In this document: positions 44,000-54,100 of the stretch, piece by piece | Layout: every line of letters begins with the position of its first letter | How positions within the stretch are numbered: the stretch's first letter is position 1 | DNA from: Maribellus luteus | GTDB lineage: Bacteria > Bacteroidota > Bacteroidia > Bacteroidales > Prolixibacteraceae | NCBI RefSeq assembly: GCF_003576475.1 | Contig: NZ_QWGR01000020.1 | Span: 29,307-93,306 of the forward strand | Direction: 5' to 3' | DNA length: 64,000 bases | The notes under the pieces: generated by a model | The model's input: only the letters and a program-made list of their open reading frames with translations | The model's database searches: none | What the model was told of the DNA's origin: nothing | Translations under genes and position numbers: made by a program

Positions 44000-45682
44000 T
44001 TATTCCGATAGTTCCGTTAAAATTTCTTTTCGTAATTTTCTGAAATGCAGGATACTTAAATCGTAATGATCAAATCCGAATACGATCTGCTGAACTATTT
44101 CTTTTGCTTTATCAGGATTCTTCTTTTCAAGCATTTTTAATAATTCATAGTCCACAATTCCGTCGCGCATGGCTTCGAGCCGAATGCTGGGCAAAAGTTT
44201 ATCCACTGCTGGATAAACAATATTCATATCGCCGGCCGGCAGCGTATTTCCGGCGTAATTCATATCTGTTGTTACAGAGTACGGATCATTATCATCCGCA
44301 CGCCAATGGTTCAACCCCCAATGGAGGTATCCAGTAATCCCGTACCGGTAATTTATCCAGTGCAGGATGCGGGTCTTTATCAGCGGTTGTTCGATAAAAC
44401 GATTGGCAAAGTTTTCCTGTGGTCCCAGGCAAGTATAAAACCAAACTTCTTTCCCTTTTTCCTGCTGTTTTTGATAAAATTCGAGATCATCTTTTAAGAA
44501 ATTTAACTGAGGTACCCAAATATCAATTGAACCGTCAAGGTCACTGGAATGGCAGGCTTCAATAATTTTTATTTCCGGAATAAGCTTTCTTACATATTCC
44601 GAAATTTCAGCATATGATTTTTTGTTTGATTCGATGGGCTCGTCGGCTATGTGTTGCCAGTAAATATCGAGCCAACCATTTTCTTTCAGGTTTTTCACCA
44701 GTGCCGGGAAAAACTGATCGTAAAAATTACGGGCTTCTGCTTCATTTACATCGTAATCTTTCAACTCCCATTGGTCTTCTGTTTTTTCAGGTACCTTTAC
44801 AACGAAAGGTCCCATCCAGTCTTGTGGCAGGCGACCTCCAATATGGCCCCCTTCAATGTATTCGCAACATCCTGCGTCAACCATTAATTTCACCATCCGA
44901 TTAAAATTGGAAAAGTCGAAAGTCCAGGTATTGTCTTCTTCTTTAAAATCGGTTAAATCGAGTGGACGAAGCAACACCACATTTTGCCTGTATTCGGCCA
45001 TTTTATCTGCCATTATTTTGGCGTATTTCCAGTAATCATCTGAGAATTTTTCGAGCTTTTTGTCCTTGCTCAATAAATCAAGACGTTCGAAACTGAACCA
45101 ATTGGTTATCAGCAAGCTGGTTTTATCAATTACCGGTTGAAAAACTTCAATACTGATTTCTTTTTGAATTTTTATTTTTTGCAGTCCTTTTTTAGTGACC
45201 AGAGTAATATCTCCTTTGTAAATTCCCGGTGTAGCATCCCGCGGAATTTTTATGGAAATCCAAACAGGTTGTGTCATTCCGGCTGGAATATCCATGCTAG
45301 TATCATCCAGTATAGGATCCGGATAATAACCTGAAGCCGTTTTTAAATAATCGCGCCCCGGATTGGGAACTGGCCGGTCGACCGGTACAAAACCAACAAA
45401 ACCGGTTTTTATCTCCGTCAGCTTAATGCCGTTCAAGGTTGGTTCATTTACTTTGATAGTAACATCTTCGAGTGCAAATCCTGAACGAATGACGAACTGA
45501 AAACCGGCATCTTCTCCGCGCGCAACATCAGCATGAGCTTTTTGCATGGGAAAATAAGAGGACTCGGGAAATACCTTTTTTAAGGGATCTACGTATTGAA
45601 AAACTATTTCTTTTTGATAGTTTAAACAACTGCTCAAAGAAAGAAAAACGGCGATAATGATGAAATTAATCTTGAAGTTCAT
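44000..45682 (-). CDS. DUF4091-domain lipoprotein (putative glycoside hydrolase), copy 1
   Basis: MNFKINFIIIAVFLSLSSC is a lipoprotein signal. N-terminal beta domain (about 30-180, DAGFQFVIRSGFALEDVTIK), barrel-like region (about 185-420) with LDIYWQHIADEPIESNKKSYAEI, then the DUF4091 C-terminus (GYLHWGLNHWRADDNDPYS; NIVYPAVDKLLPSIRLEAMR). Asp-Glu in IADEPIE aligns in position with DERSPAE of the second copy, suggesting a shared acidic catalytic site. It is the first gene after the hairpin that separates it from SusD3. Function not established. Confidence 0.82.
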   Translation of the reverse strand: MNFKINFIIIAVFLSLSSCLNYQKEIVFQYVDPLKKVFPESSYFPMQKAHADVARGEDAGFQFVIRSGFALEDVTIKVNEPTLNGIKLTEIKTGFVGFVPVDRPVPNPGRDYLKTASGYYPDPILDDTSMDIPAGMTQPVWISIKIPRDATPGIYKGDITLVTKKGLQKIKIQKEISIEVFQPVIDKTSLLITNWFSFERLDLLSKDKKLEKFSDDYWKYAKIMADKMAEYRQNVVLLRPLDLTDFKEEDNTWTFDFSNFNRMVKLMVDAGCCEYIEGGHIGGRLPQDWMGPFVVKVPEKTEDQWELKDYDVNEAEARNFYDQFFPALVKNLKENGWLDIYWQHIADEPIESNKKSYAEISEYVRKLIPEIKIIEACHSSDLDGSIDIWVPQLNFLKDDLEFYQKQQEKGKEVWFYTCLGPQENFANRFIEQPLIKTRILHWINYRYGITGYLHWGLNHWRADDNDPYSVTTDMNYAGNTLPAGDMNIVYPAVDKLLPSIRLEAMRDGIVDYELLKMLEKKNPDKAKEIVQQIVFGFDHYDLSILHFRKLRKEILTELSE

Positions 45683-45766
45683 ATTGTTTCAGTTATTTAT
45701 ACCAGTTTTACTCGTAGCGTCGAAAGTAGTTGCGGATTATTGAGATTCAAAACAGCTGATTTAAAT

Positions 45767-45794
45767 AAAGAGGGAGAAAACTCCCTCTTTTTTT
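45767..45794. terminator. Bidirectional hairpin between SusD3 and the downstream enzyme genes
   Basis: AAAGAGGGAG and CTCCCTCTTT form a perfect 10-base-pair stem with an AAAA/TTTT loop. On the + strand it is followed by four or more further Ts; on the minus strand by TTTATTT. In the direction of transcription it lies 150 bases after SusD3 and 85 before DUF4091 copy 1. It probably gives high SusCD and lower enzyme expression by partial read-through. Nothing else is seen in 45683-45943. Confidence 0.75.
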
Positions 45795-45943
45795 CTAACT
45801 AACCTAACTAATCTAAATTCGGATTTAAGGTAAAACATTTCCTACAAGAAAGGGAAGTAATCACCTAAATAATAGAGCATTACTCCAAATTCACGCTTAA
45901 ATCAGAGAAAAATATAGTAACATCTTCACGTAAAAGTATTATT

Positions 45944-47686
45944 CTATTCCCAGCCCGGGTTCTGCCCCAGATCAGGATTAAGTGTCAACTCGTTAGTAGG
46001 AATTGGCATTAAATAGTCGCGCTCTGGGTTAAAGTGATAACCAGATGGTAATACTTTCAAATAAGGATCGATATAACCATCGCCATCAACCAACAAGGTT
46101 TCGCCAATTACGATGTTATATTCATTTTCCAGGTTGCTTCCGATAAATTTAAACCCTTTCAGGCGTTTGCCCACGAAAAGCTCATGTGCCCTCCAACGCA
46201 TTAAATCATCGAAACGGAAACCTTCACACGCCAACTCAACTCTCCTTTCTCTTCTAATCTCATTGATAATCGGACTCAATTCGGGGAATTGCCAATTTGA
46301 ATCAGTTGCAATATTATTCAATTGAAGGTGAGGCATATTTACACGGTCTCTTAGTTGATTTACCGTCAAATCTAAATCAGTTTGTGTTAGTGTTTCCAAT
46401 TCTGCTTTAGCTTCGGCATAAATCAGCAAAATTTCCGCATAGCGGTAAATAATTGCTGCAGTAGTTCCTATATCACCAGCCTTTTGCTGTTCAAAATCGG
46501 GGCTACCACCTTTACGCAACTGGAAACCACTTGTATTTCGGGCACTACCCGTTTTTTCTAAGTCTGGTTTTTCAAAAACGGTTGTCAATTCGCCATTTTT
46601 AATTTCTTTGGCTGCTCCTGGTAAATAAAGAGTTTGGGACAAGCGAGGGTCTCGATCAGCCGCTACAGCCTCCAAACTTCCTTCTCCTTGGTATAAATTA
46701 CTTAAAGAGATTGGATTTCCATCAGTATCCAAATAACTATCAACTAATGACTTTGACAATCCAGTATTTCCACCAATACGAGGAATATAGCGATGTACAT
46801 TATGAGTCACACCCAAATCAACATCATACTTTTTCCAAAAGATAACCTCACTATTTCCAGACAAGTCAACTTGGTTGAATAGCGTGTAGTAAGTATCATC
46901 AACATTTCCTGTGTTGTATAATGAATAATGACCTTCATCAATGATTTTCTTTGCAGCTTCTGCTGCCAGTTTCAAGTAGCTAGTACCATCAGAACCGCTA
47001 ACTCCATAATCCGTCCCGGCATGGTATTTCTCCCATGTTCCTTCAAAAAGGCAAATTCGTGCTTTCAAGGCTAAAGCTACATCTTTGTTTACCCTAAAAG
47101 CCTCAGCTTTGTCTACTGCTGGCAATTTTGTAATTGCGATATCCAAGTCTGTTAAAATTGAATCGACAACTGCTTTTCGAGGAGTCCTAGCCTCATATAA
47201 TCCTTCAGAATCAGTCGACAAAGGCTTGCTATAATAAGGAACATCACCAAATTTCTGAACCATTCCGAAATAAAGTAAGGCTCTGAAAAAATGGCCTTCA
47301 CCTACATAATTGTCAATCAGCGTTTGGTCTCCTTCTACTGTTGAAACATTGTCGAGGAAGTAATTGACAGAACGGATGTTTCCCCAGTCCCAACCGCCAC
47401 CTGAGGCTGGAATTGTCCAGTTTCCTGCCAAACGGCTATTATAAGTTCCCGGAATTAAGTTATCACTGTTATTATCGAACCAAAAGATTCCCCCATTCCA
47501 TCCACTGTGAACCGGGAAGGCACCATAAAAGCTATTGGCATACAATTTCAAATCGTTGGGTGTTTTCCAGAAAGTTTGCGGCGCAATTTCATCCAACGGA
47601 TAGCGATCTAAAAAGTCTTCAGTACACGCTGACATGACCACTATAAATGCAATAGCTAAACTAATATATGTTCGTAATTTCTTCAT
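45944..47686 (-). CDS. SusD3, RagB/SusD family outer-membrane glycan-binding lipoprotein
   Basis: ATG at 47686 gives MKKLRTYISLAIAFIVVMSAC, a lipoprotein signal with 19 bases after the SusC3 stop. SusD features: LDEIAPQTFWKTPNDLKLYA near the start, GEGHFFRALLYFGMVQKFGD, AIIYRYAEILLIYAEAKAEL, and the C-terminal RRERRVELACEGFRFDDLMRW with YLMPIPTNELTLNPDLGQNP. Together with SusC3 it defines the region-C locus. The enzymes downstream suggest a sulfated, fucosylated, hexosamine-containing ligand. Confidence 0.95.
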   Translation of the reverse strand: MKKLRTYISLAIAFIVVMSACTEDFLDRYPLDEIAPQTFWKTPNDLKLYANSFYGAFPVHSGWNGGIFWFDNNSDNLIPGTYNSRLAGNWTIPASGGGWDWGNIRSVNYFLDNVSTVEGDQTLIDNYVGEGHFFRALLYFGMVQKFGDVPYYSKPLSTDSEGLYEARTPRKAVVDSILTDLDIAITKLPAVDKAEAFRVNKDVALALKARICLFEGTWEKYHAGTDYGVSGSDGTSYLKLAAEAAKKIIDEGHYSLYNTGNVDDTYYTLFNQVDLSGNSEVIFWKKYDVDLGVTHNVHRYIPRIGGNTGLSKSLVDSYLDTDGNPISLSNLYQGEGSLEAVAADRDPRLSQTLYLPGAAKEIKNGELTTVFEKPDLEKTGSARNTSGFQLRKGGSPDFEQQKAGDIGTTAAIIYRYAEILLIYAEAKAELETLTQTDLDLTVNQLRDRVNMPHLQLNNIATDSNWQFPELSPIINEIRRERRVELACEGFRFDDLMRWRAHELFVGKRLKGFKFIGSNLENEYNIVIGETLLVDGDGYIDPYLKVLPSGYHFNPERDYLMPIPTNELTLNPDLGQNPGWE

Positions 47687-47705
47687 AATTATCAATATTT
47701 ATAAA

Positions 47706-50700
47706 TTAAAAAGACACATTCATTCCAAATGCTACACTTTTCTGTAAAGGGTAAATTTTACCAGCCCCCCAGGAACCACCAGTTGTTTCGGGGTCGAAAG
47801 TGTCAATCAAATCGGTGATTGTAAGCAGGTTTTCGCCTGTTACATAGAAACGAACTTTCGACAGTTTTAACTTTTGCACAAACTTCTTAGGTAAGGTATA
47901 GCCCACTTGAATATTTTTTAGACGAACGTAGGCTCCATTTTGCAAATAACGTGTTTGCGTTTGTTGGTTTTTTCCGCCATTGGTCAAATACGGGCGTGGA
48001 TAGTACGCATCCGGATTGTCTTCAGACCAGTAGTCCAAGTGTGTTTTAAAACCAGCTGATTGCCAAACGCCACCGGTTCCGCCCCAAAAATAAGGTCCGG
48101 TAATCCAAAGGTCACGTTTCGCAACACCAGTCCAAAGCATTGAAAAGTCAACTCCTTGCCAGTTTGCTCCGGCCGAAATAGTATACTGATATTGAGGCGT
48201 GCTATTACCAATAATTTTTTTGTCACCAGGGTTACTAACAGTATTGTCTCCCCAATCAATCACATCGTCGTCATTTAGGTTCTGGTACATAATATCTCCT
48301 GCTCTCCACTCTTGTCCACTGAGTTTTGATTGATCATACCAGTTATCAAAGTCGCTATCATCCTGAGCAATACCTTCTGTTACATAGCCCCAAATCTCCC
48401 CCAATTCCTGACCTTCGTAGTAGGTATTTAGAATACCGGTTGGGTTTCGATACTTCGCTACCTTTGTTTTGGCATTTGAGAGCGTTGCTTTAGCATGATA
48501 TGAAAAGTCATTGATTTTATCTTCCCAGCCAATCACCAATTCAAATCCATTGGTTTGTAGCTCAGTATTATTAATTTTTGGAACACTTGTTCCCAAAACA
48601 CCGGGCAAAGCTTCAGCTGGTCCAGGCAGGTCGCTGGTATAGCGTTCAAAAACATCTAATGAACCGGTAAGTCGGTTATTAAAGATGCCCCAATCTACTC
48701 CAACGTTTTTGGTTTTTACTTTTGCCCAGGTAAGCGTTGGACTAATTAATCCGGGTAAAGAAGCATAGTTTGGCCTGCTGTCTCCCATAATCCACCAGTT
48801 GTTAGTATGGACTGGAATTGTTGGAACATACAGGTAAAGGTATTCATTCTTATTTCCAAGCTGATTTCCCAAAGCTCCCCATGATCCGCGAATTTTTAAT
48901 ATATCAATTTGTTCAACATTGAAGAAATCTTCTCTAGCCAGGTTATACCCCACCGATACCGATGGGAATAGTCCCCAACGCTCATCTCCCGGGAATTTTG
49001 AGGAACCGTCGTAGCGCGCATTCACCTCAAGAAGGTATTTCTCTTCAAAGTTATAGTTCAAGCGGCCAAAAAATCCACGGGTTGCCCAATGCCATTTGCT
49101 GTCACCTACATCGTCCTGTTCACTTGTCGCTGTGCTGATTGAAGGAACTTCGTCTGTGATCAATCCTTGTTTTGAGGCATACAACCATTCATACTGCTCC
49201 AATTCTTGTTGAAAACCCGTCAACACCTTAAACGTATGTCCTGAGTCAAATTCTTTTTCATAGGAGCTGTAAATATTCGGAGAAGAGTACGTTTTTTTAC
49301 TGGCGCTTGCAGAATAGCTCGTGTTTGTTCTTCCGCTATAGGTTATACCTTCCGGACCATGCAGAATAACTGAACCATCGTGGTTGTTTCCAATATTGCT
49401 TTCAACCGTCCAGTTATAGTCGAAATTAATTTTCCAATCTTTAATTGGCTCTAAAACAGCTCCCGTCGAAATCTGGAAATTATCCGAAGTACTCTTGCTT
49501 CTTCCGGATAAAAGGAATGGAATCTCTGAACTTGGATGATAATCTCCATCGGGTGTATACAAGGGGTTAGTAGGCCATCTTCGGGCAATGTTATGATAGA
49601 ATAAATACCGGTCATAACTTGGACGATCTGTAACACCACGAGTATACTTAACATTAGCCCGAAGCGACAAGAAACTGTTTACATCACTAGAGACTTTCGA
49701 GTTCATCGTATAACGTTTATATTCGTCGTCTCCGTATTTTAACAAACCTTTCTCATCATAATATCCACCTGAAACGTAATAATCTATTTTATCCTTTTTC
49801 CCAGAAACACTAACCGTATGTGTCTGACGTGGTGTCCAGTCTTTATAAAATACATCAAACCAATTAGTGTTGGCATTAGCAGTCATGTAAGCCCCCCAGC
49901 GATCCGGGTTTCCCGGTTCCGGGAATGTTCCGTTAATACTGGAAGGATCTTTCATATATTGCTCAATACGCCCCATGACTTCTTCTGGAAATACAGGCGC
50001 AGAATCCCCATCATTCAATCCTGCCTTATTAAAATAGTTTGCAAATTCCAGGGAATTCATCATTTCTGGCAATTTGAGTGGTGCAGAATATGTAAATACA
50101 TTTGAATAACTTACATGCACACCCTCTTTACCTCCCTTCGTGGTAATCAACACTACGCCATATGCTGCGCGTGCTCCATAAATAGCAGCTGATGCTGCAT
50201 CCTTAAGCACTGAAATACTTTCAATATCAGCAGGGTTAATATCGTTAATGTTACTAACCGGAACACCATCTACAAGAATATAAGGAGCATCAGTTCCATC
50301 CAAGGAGCCGACTCCCCGAATACTCATGGCCATTGATGAACCAGGCTCTCCTCCGGTATTTCCGACTGAAAAGTTCATACTCGGCAAAACCCCCTGAATA
50401 GCTTGTTGCACATTAGAAACCGGGCGATTTTCCAAAGTCTCAGATGTTACTTGCTCTACTGCACCTGTTAGATTTAGTTTCTTTTGAATACCGTAGCCCA
50501 CAACAACAACTTCTTCCAACCCCTGGATGTCTTCCTTCATTACAACATCTATCGATGTTTGATTACCGATAGCTACTTCCTGAGAAAGCATCCCCACGTA
50601 AGAAAAAGTAAGGGCTGCAACACTTTCGGAAACTTTCAGGGTATAATTTCCGTCCATATTGGTTACAGTGCCCGTTGTTGTTCCTTTTACCATAACCGTA

Positions 50701-50867
50701 ACACCTGGTAACGTTTCTCCTGTCTCAGATGTTACTTTCCCTGTGATTGTTTTATCCTGTTGTGCAAACAAGCTTATGGAGCTGATACATAGGATAAGAA
50801 ATGACAGTTGTACCCCCTTTATCAGTTGAGGTAGATTTTGCATTCTTAAAAATTGTCTTTCTTTCAT
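47706..50867 (-). CDS. SusC3, TonB-dependent outer-membrane glycan transporter
   Basis: Start at ATG 50867 (MKERQFLRMQNLPQ) is preferred: the 28 residues before it in the open frame are not conserved-looking and fall in the promoter leader. Signal segment (GVQLSFLILCISSISLFAQQ), carboxypeptidase-regulatory-like domain (about 38-120; ITGKVTSETGETLPGVTVM), TonB-box region (LEEVVVVGYG), plug (IRGVGSLDGTDAPYILVDGV; SISVLKDAASAAIYGARAAYG) and barrel ending AFGMNVSF. The hybrid sensor gene ends 275 bases upstream and is transcribed in the same direction; that interval holds a perfect -7 box and two palindromic sites. Confidence 0.96.
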   Translation of the reverse strand: MKERQFLRMQNLPQLIKGVQLSFLILCISSISLFAQQDKTITGKVTSETGETLPGVTVMVKGTTTGTVTNMDGNYTLKVSESVAALTFSYVGMLSQEVAIGNQTSIDVVMKEDIQGLEEVVVVGYGIQKKLNLTGAVEQVTSETLENRPVSNVQQAIQGVLPSMNFSVGNTGGEPGSSMAMSIRGVGSLDGTDAPYILVDGVPVSNINDINPADIESISVLKDAASAAIYGARAAYGVVLITTKGGKEGVHVSYSNVFTYSAPLKLPEMMNSLEFANYFNKAGLNDGDSAPVFPEEVMGRIEQYMKDPSSINGTFPEPGNPDRWGAYMTANANTNWFDVFYKDWTPRQTHTVSVSGKKDKIDYYVSGGYYDEKGLLKYGDDEYKRYTMNSKVSSDVNSFLSLRANVKYTRGVTDRPSYDRYLFYHNIARRWPTNPLYTPDGDYHPSSEIPFLLSGRSKSTSDNFQISTGAVLEPIKDWKINFDYNWTVESNIGNNHDGSVILHGPEGITYSGRTNTSYSASASKKTYSSPNIYSSYEKEFDSGHTFKVLTGFQQELEQYEWLYASKQGLITDEVPSISTATSEQDDVGDSKWHWATRGFFGRLNYNFEEKYLLEVNARYDGSSKFPGDERWGLFPSVSVGYNLAREDFFNVEQIDILKIRGSWGALGNQLGNKNEYLYLYVPTIPVHTNNWWIMGDSRPNYASLPGLISPTLTWAKVKTKNVGVDWGIFNNRLTGSLDVFERYTSDLPGPAEALPGVLGTSVPKINNTELQTNGFELVIGWEDKINDFSYHAKATLSNAKTKVAKYRNPTGILNTYYEGQELGEIWGYVTEGIAQDDSDFDNWYDQSKLSGQEWRAGDIMYQNLNDDDVIDWGDNTVSNPGDKKIIGNSTPQYQYTISAGANWQGVDFSMLWTGVAKRDLWITGPYFWGGTGGVWQSAGFKTHLDYWSEDNPDAYYPRPYLTNGGKNQQTQTRYLQNGAYVRLKNIQVGYTLPKKFVQKLKLSKVRFYVTGENLLTITDLIDTFDPETTGGSWGAGKIYPLQKSVAFGMNVSF

Positions 50868-51026
50868 AAATATTAGTTTACTCTTAATACTAATGTGTGT
50901 ATAGAAAATGATTAGGGGTATGTGAAAATTTGAATAGGTTGAAAAACCCAATAATTACTTAAGACTGTTGTTATCCCATAGGCATTCTATTTAGTTTTGT
51001 TAGCGTTCGTAAAATTGAAAAGCGGG

Positions 51027-51076
51027 CAAAACTAAAGCATTGAATTTTGTACAAATAAAATTTGATTTTGTACAAA
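51027..51076 (-). promoter_or_regulatory. SusC3 promoter with tandem palindromic operator
   Basis: TAGTTTTG on the minus strand (51034-51027) is an exact TAnnTTTG -7 box. Upstream, TTTTGTACAAA occurs twice, at 51045-51055 and 51066-51076, 21 bases apart (two helical turns). Each contains the perfect 10-base palindrome TTTGTACAAA. The first site overlaps the -33 region. This is a natural target for the dimeric AraC-type output domain of the sensor encoded next door. Confidence 0.65.
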
Positions 51077-51142
51077 CTACTGATAACAAATAAAATAGAA
51101 GATAAAAAAATGAGCTAAGAATTTGCTCTGGTTGTCTTTCAC

Positions 51143-54100
51143 TTACTCTAAATCAGTTGATGACAAGCTGGTGTTCATGTAAACAGAACGATATTTTAAG
51201 GGTGATTGGGCATAATAACGTTTGAACACAGTACTGAAGTACGACGGGTCGGAAAATCCGCACTCATAAGCAATGTCAGAAATAGGTTTATCAGATGAAA
51301 CGATCATCTTTGCGGCTTTCTGAAGACGAACATGGAGAATAAAATCCTTTACCGGCTTTCCTGCCAAGGCGTTAATTTTGGAATAAACAAGTGTCCGGCT
51401 CATTCCCATCTGGCTTACGAAGTCAGAAACCTTGTAATCTTGATTTTCAAGGTTTTCATTCACCAGATTAATAGCCGTGTTCATAAACTCTTTATCCAGT
51501 GAATTATGAGTCAGGTCTTCAACCTTCAAATGCGGGTCGCTACCAAACCGTGTCTTTAAAATCTCCCGGTTTTTGATTAGGCTAGAAATTTGAAGTTTTA
51601 GTAATTCGAGATCAAAAGGTTTGGAGATGTAAAGATCAGCACCGGCGATCATTCCCTCCATATGGTCTTCTGACTCCGACTTTGCCGTGAGCAGCACTAC
51701 CGGGATGTGGCTGATTCGAATATCGCTCTTAACTTTTTCGCACAGCTGATAACCATCCATTTCCGGCATCATTATATCGGATACAATCAGGTCGGGCACA
51801 TATTTAACAGCAGAGGTAAAAGCTTCTTCTCCGTTGGCCGCCGTAAATACTCTATAGTCTTTTGAAAAATGAATTTTTAAAAAATGTCTGAGTTCCGGCT
51901 CATCTTCAACCACAAGAATCGTGGTTACCTTATTGATATCTGATTCCGAGTAATCCCGCGGATTCAGGTTGTGCTCAGTACTCTTAAAGGCAGATAGAGT
52001 TTCAGCAGTAGCTGTTTCCTCTGTGGTATTTTGTTTTTTCGGTAAAACGACAAAAAATACGGTCCCTTTTCCAAGTTCGCTTTCAAGGCTTATTTTTCCA
52101 CCGTGCAATTCAACAAGATGTTTGGTAAGAGCTAAACCGATACCTGTGCCCCCCACTTTTTTTTCGATCTGGTAATAACGTTCGAAAATTCGTTTCTGAT
52201 CTTCTTCTGAAATACCCATGCCTGTATCTTTTACCTCAATGCAAATCTGATCGTCACACCAGCTTACTGCAATGATAATCGAATCTCCCGAAACGGAATT
52301 TTTTAAAGCATTGGTGATAAGGTTAAACATGATCTTTACAAACTTATCGCGGTCGAGTTCAACCTCCATTTCATCTTCTTCCTTTTCGAGGATGATGTTT
52401 ATGCCTTCAATCTTGGCATAGTAGGTGAAATAGTCGATGATTTCTTCACATGCTTTAACGCAATCTACCTTACACGCTTCAAGTTTGAGTGTTGATATTT
52501 CTGCTTTTCTGAATTGTAAGAGTTGATCGATAAGTTCCATCATCCGCCTAACATTCCGGTAAATAGTTGGCAAAACCATCTTCATCTCCCTTTCTGAAGT
52601 ATTCTTCTTCAGCAACTGATTTAGCGGAGTATAAATTAGAGTTAGTGGTGTTTTTAACTCGTGAGAGATGTTGGTGAAAAACTGTATCTTCTGTTGATTC
52701 GAAACTTTGAGTTGTTCCTGTTCAGCCTCTCTTAACTCAATCTGATGTTTTAATTTCAAGCGAACTAAACTTTCACGCCAAACAACGATAATTAGGCCGG
52801 TTATTGCAATAATAACCAAACTAATAAACCAAGTTGTTTTGTACCAGGGGGGCAGAATAGTTATGTATATATCTGTGGTTTGTGTTCCCCACCTTCCCAT
52901 TATATTGGTTGATTTTACCCTAAAAATATAATCACCCGCCTCCAGATTGGTATATGTTGCGGTGTTGAGTTTACCAACATGCCAGATATCCTCGTAATTT
53001 TCAAGGGTATATGAATAGTCGGTATATTCTTCGAAAGGGATGTTAAATGCGTTGAACTTAAATTCATAAATGGCTGATGAATATTTGAATTTTGCCTGAA
53101 AATCATTTTTAATATCTATTGCTACTGTTGAATCTGAACTCCCTCCTTTTTTATTATCTATTTTTTTGAAAGATGAAATTGTAACCTTTGAATCTCTTAC
53201 ATCTTTTTTCACCTGCTCCGGAACGAAATAGGTAATTCCGTTATTACTTCCCATGTAAAGATTCTTGTCTGATGCCCGCAAAATAGCGCCATGCCGGTAT
53301 TCTATGTCCCCATTGGTTTCAAGAGAATTAAATACAGAAACTTCTTTTAAAGTATCTTTTGAAACAATTTGCAGCAAAACATCGTTTGTTCCTGCCCATA
53401 CCTGGCTTTTACTGTCGATGTATAAGGATGAAAACCATTTGGAATTATAGGCTTCATCAGTTAAGTATCGCGTCAAAGTATTGTCCTGGAAATTATAATA
53501 GGCCAGTCCTTTCCCGGTCCCCACTATAAGGTTCCCTGAAGCATCTTCCACCACAGAGTATACCGTGTTACCAAATGATCGGTCAAAATCGGATATAACA
53601 ATTTTGTCTTCTATCCTATCGTTTTTTAAGGAGTAGGAAAATAATCCGCCGACGGAACAGAACCATAATTTCCCAGACGAAGACTCAAAAACCGAAAAAT
53701 AAATGGGTAATATTTTATCAAATACTTCCGGGTGTGTTTTCTCGTTAAAACGTTCTGTTGTATTGCTTTTTAAATTAACTTTTAGAAGTTCGCCATCCGA
53801 AATCCAGATGTTATCTTTCGGGTCTTTAAAAATTTTTTGCCGGCTGTTTTTATTTACCTCCTTAAACAACGGGAGAGAATGGGCATCAGAAAATTTCTTT
53901 GTTTTCTTGTCGAAGAAAAATAAACCTTTCTGGTAAGACGCAACCAGTAACTTATCTTCAGAATAATCGAGCATGGAGGTCACAATAATTACATCCGGCA
54001 TACTATAAGCTATAAACCGATCCTTTTCCCTGTCAAAAAAATTCAATCCTCCGCCATCTGTTCCTATCCAAATATGATGATTCCTATCTTCTTCGAGACA

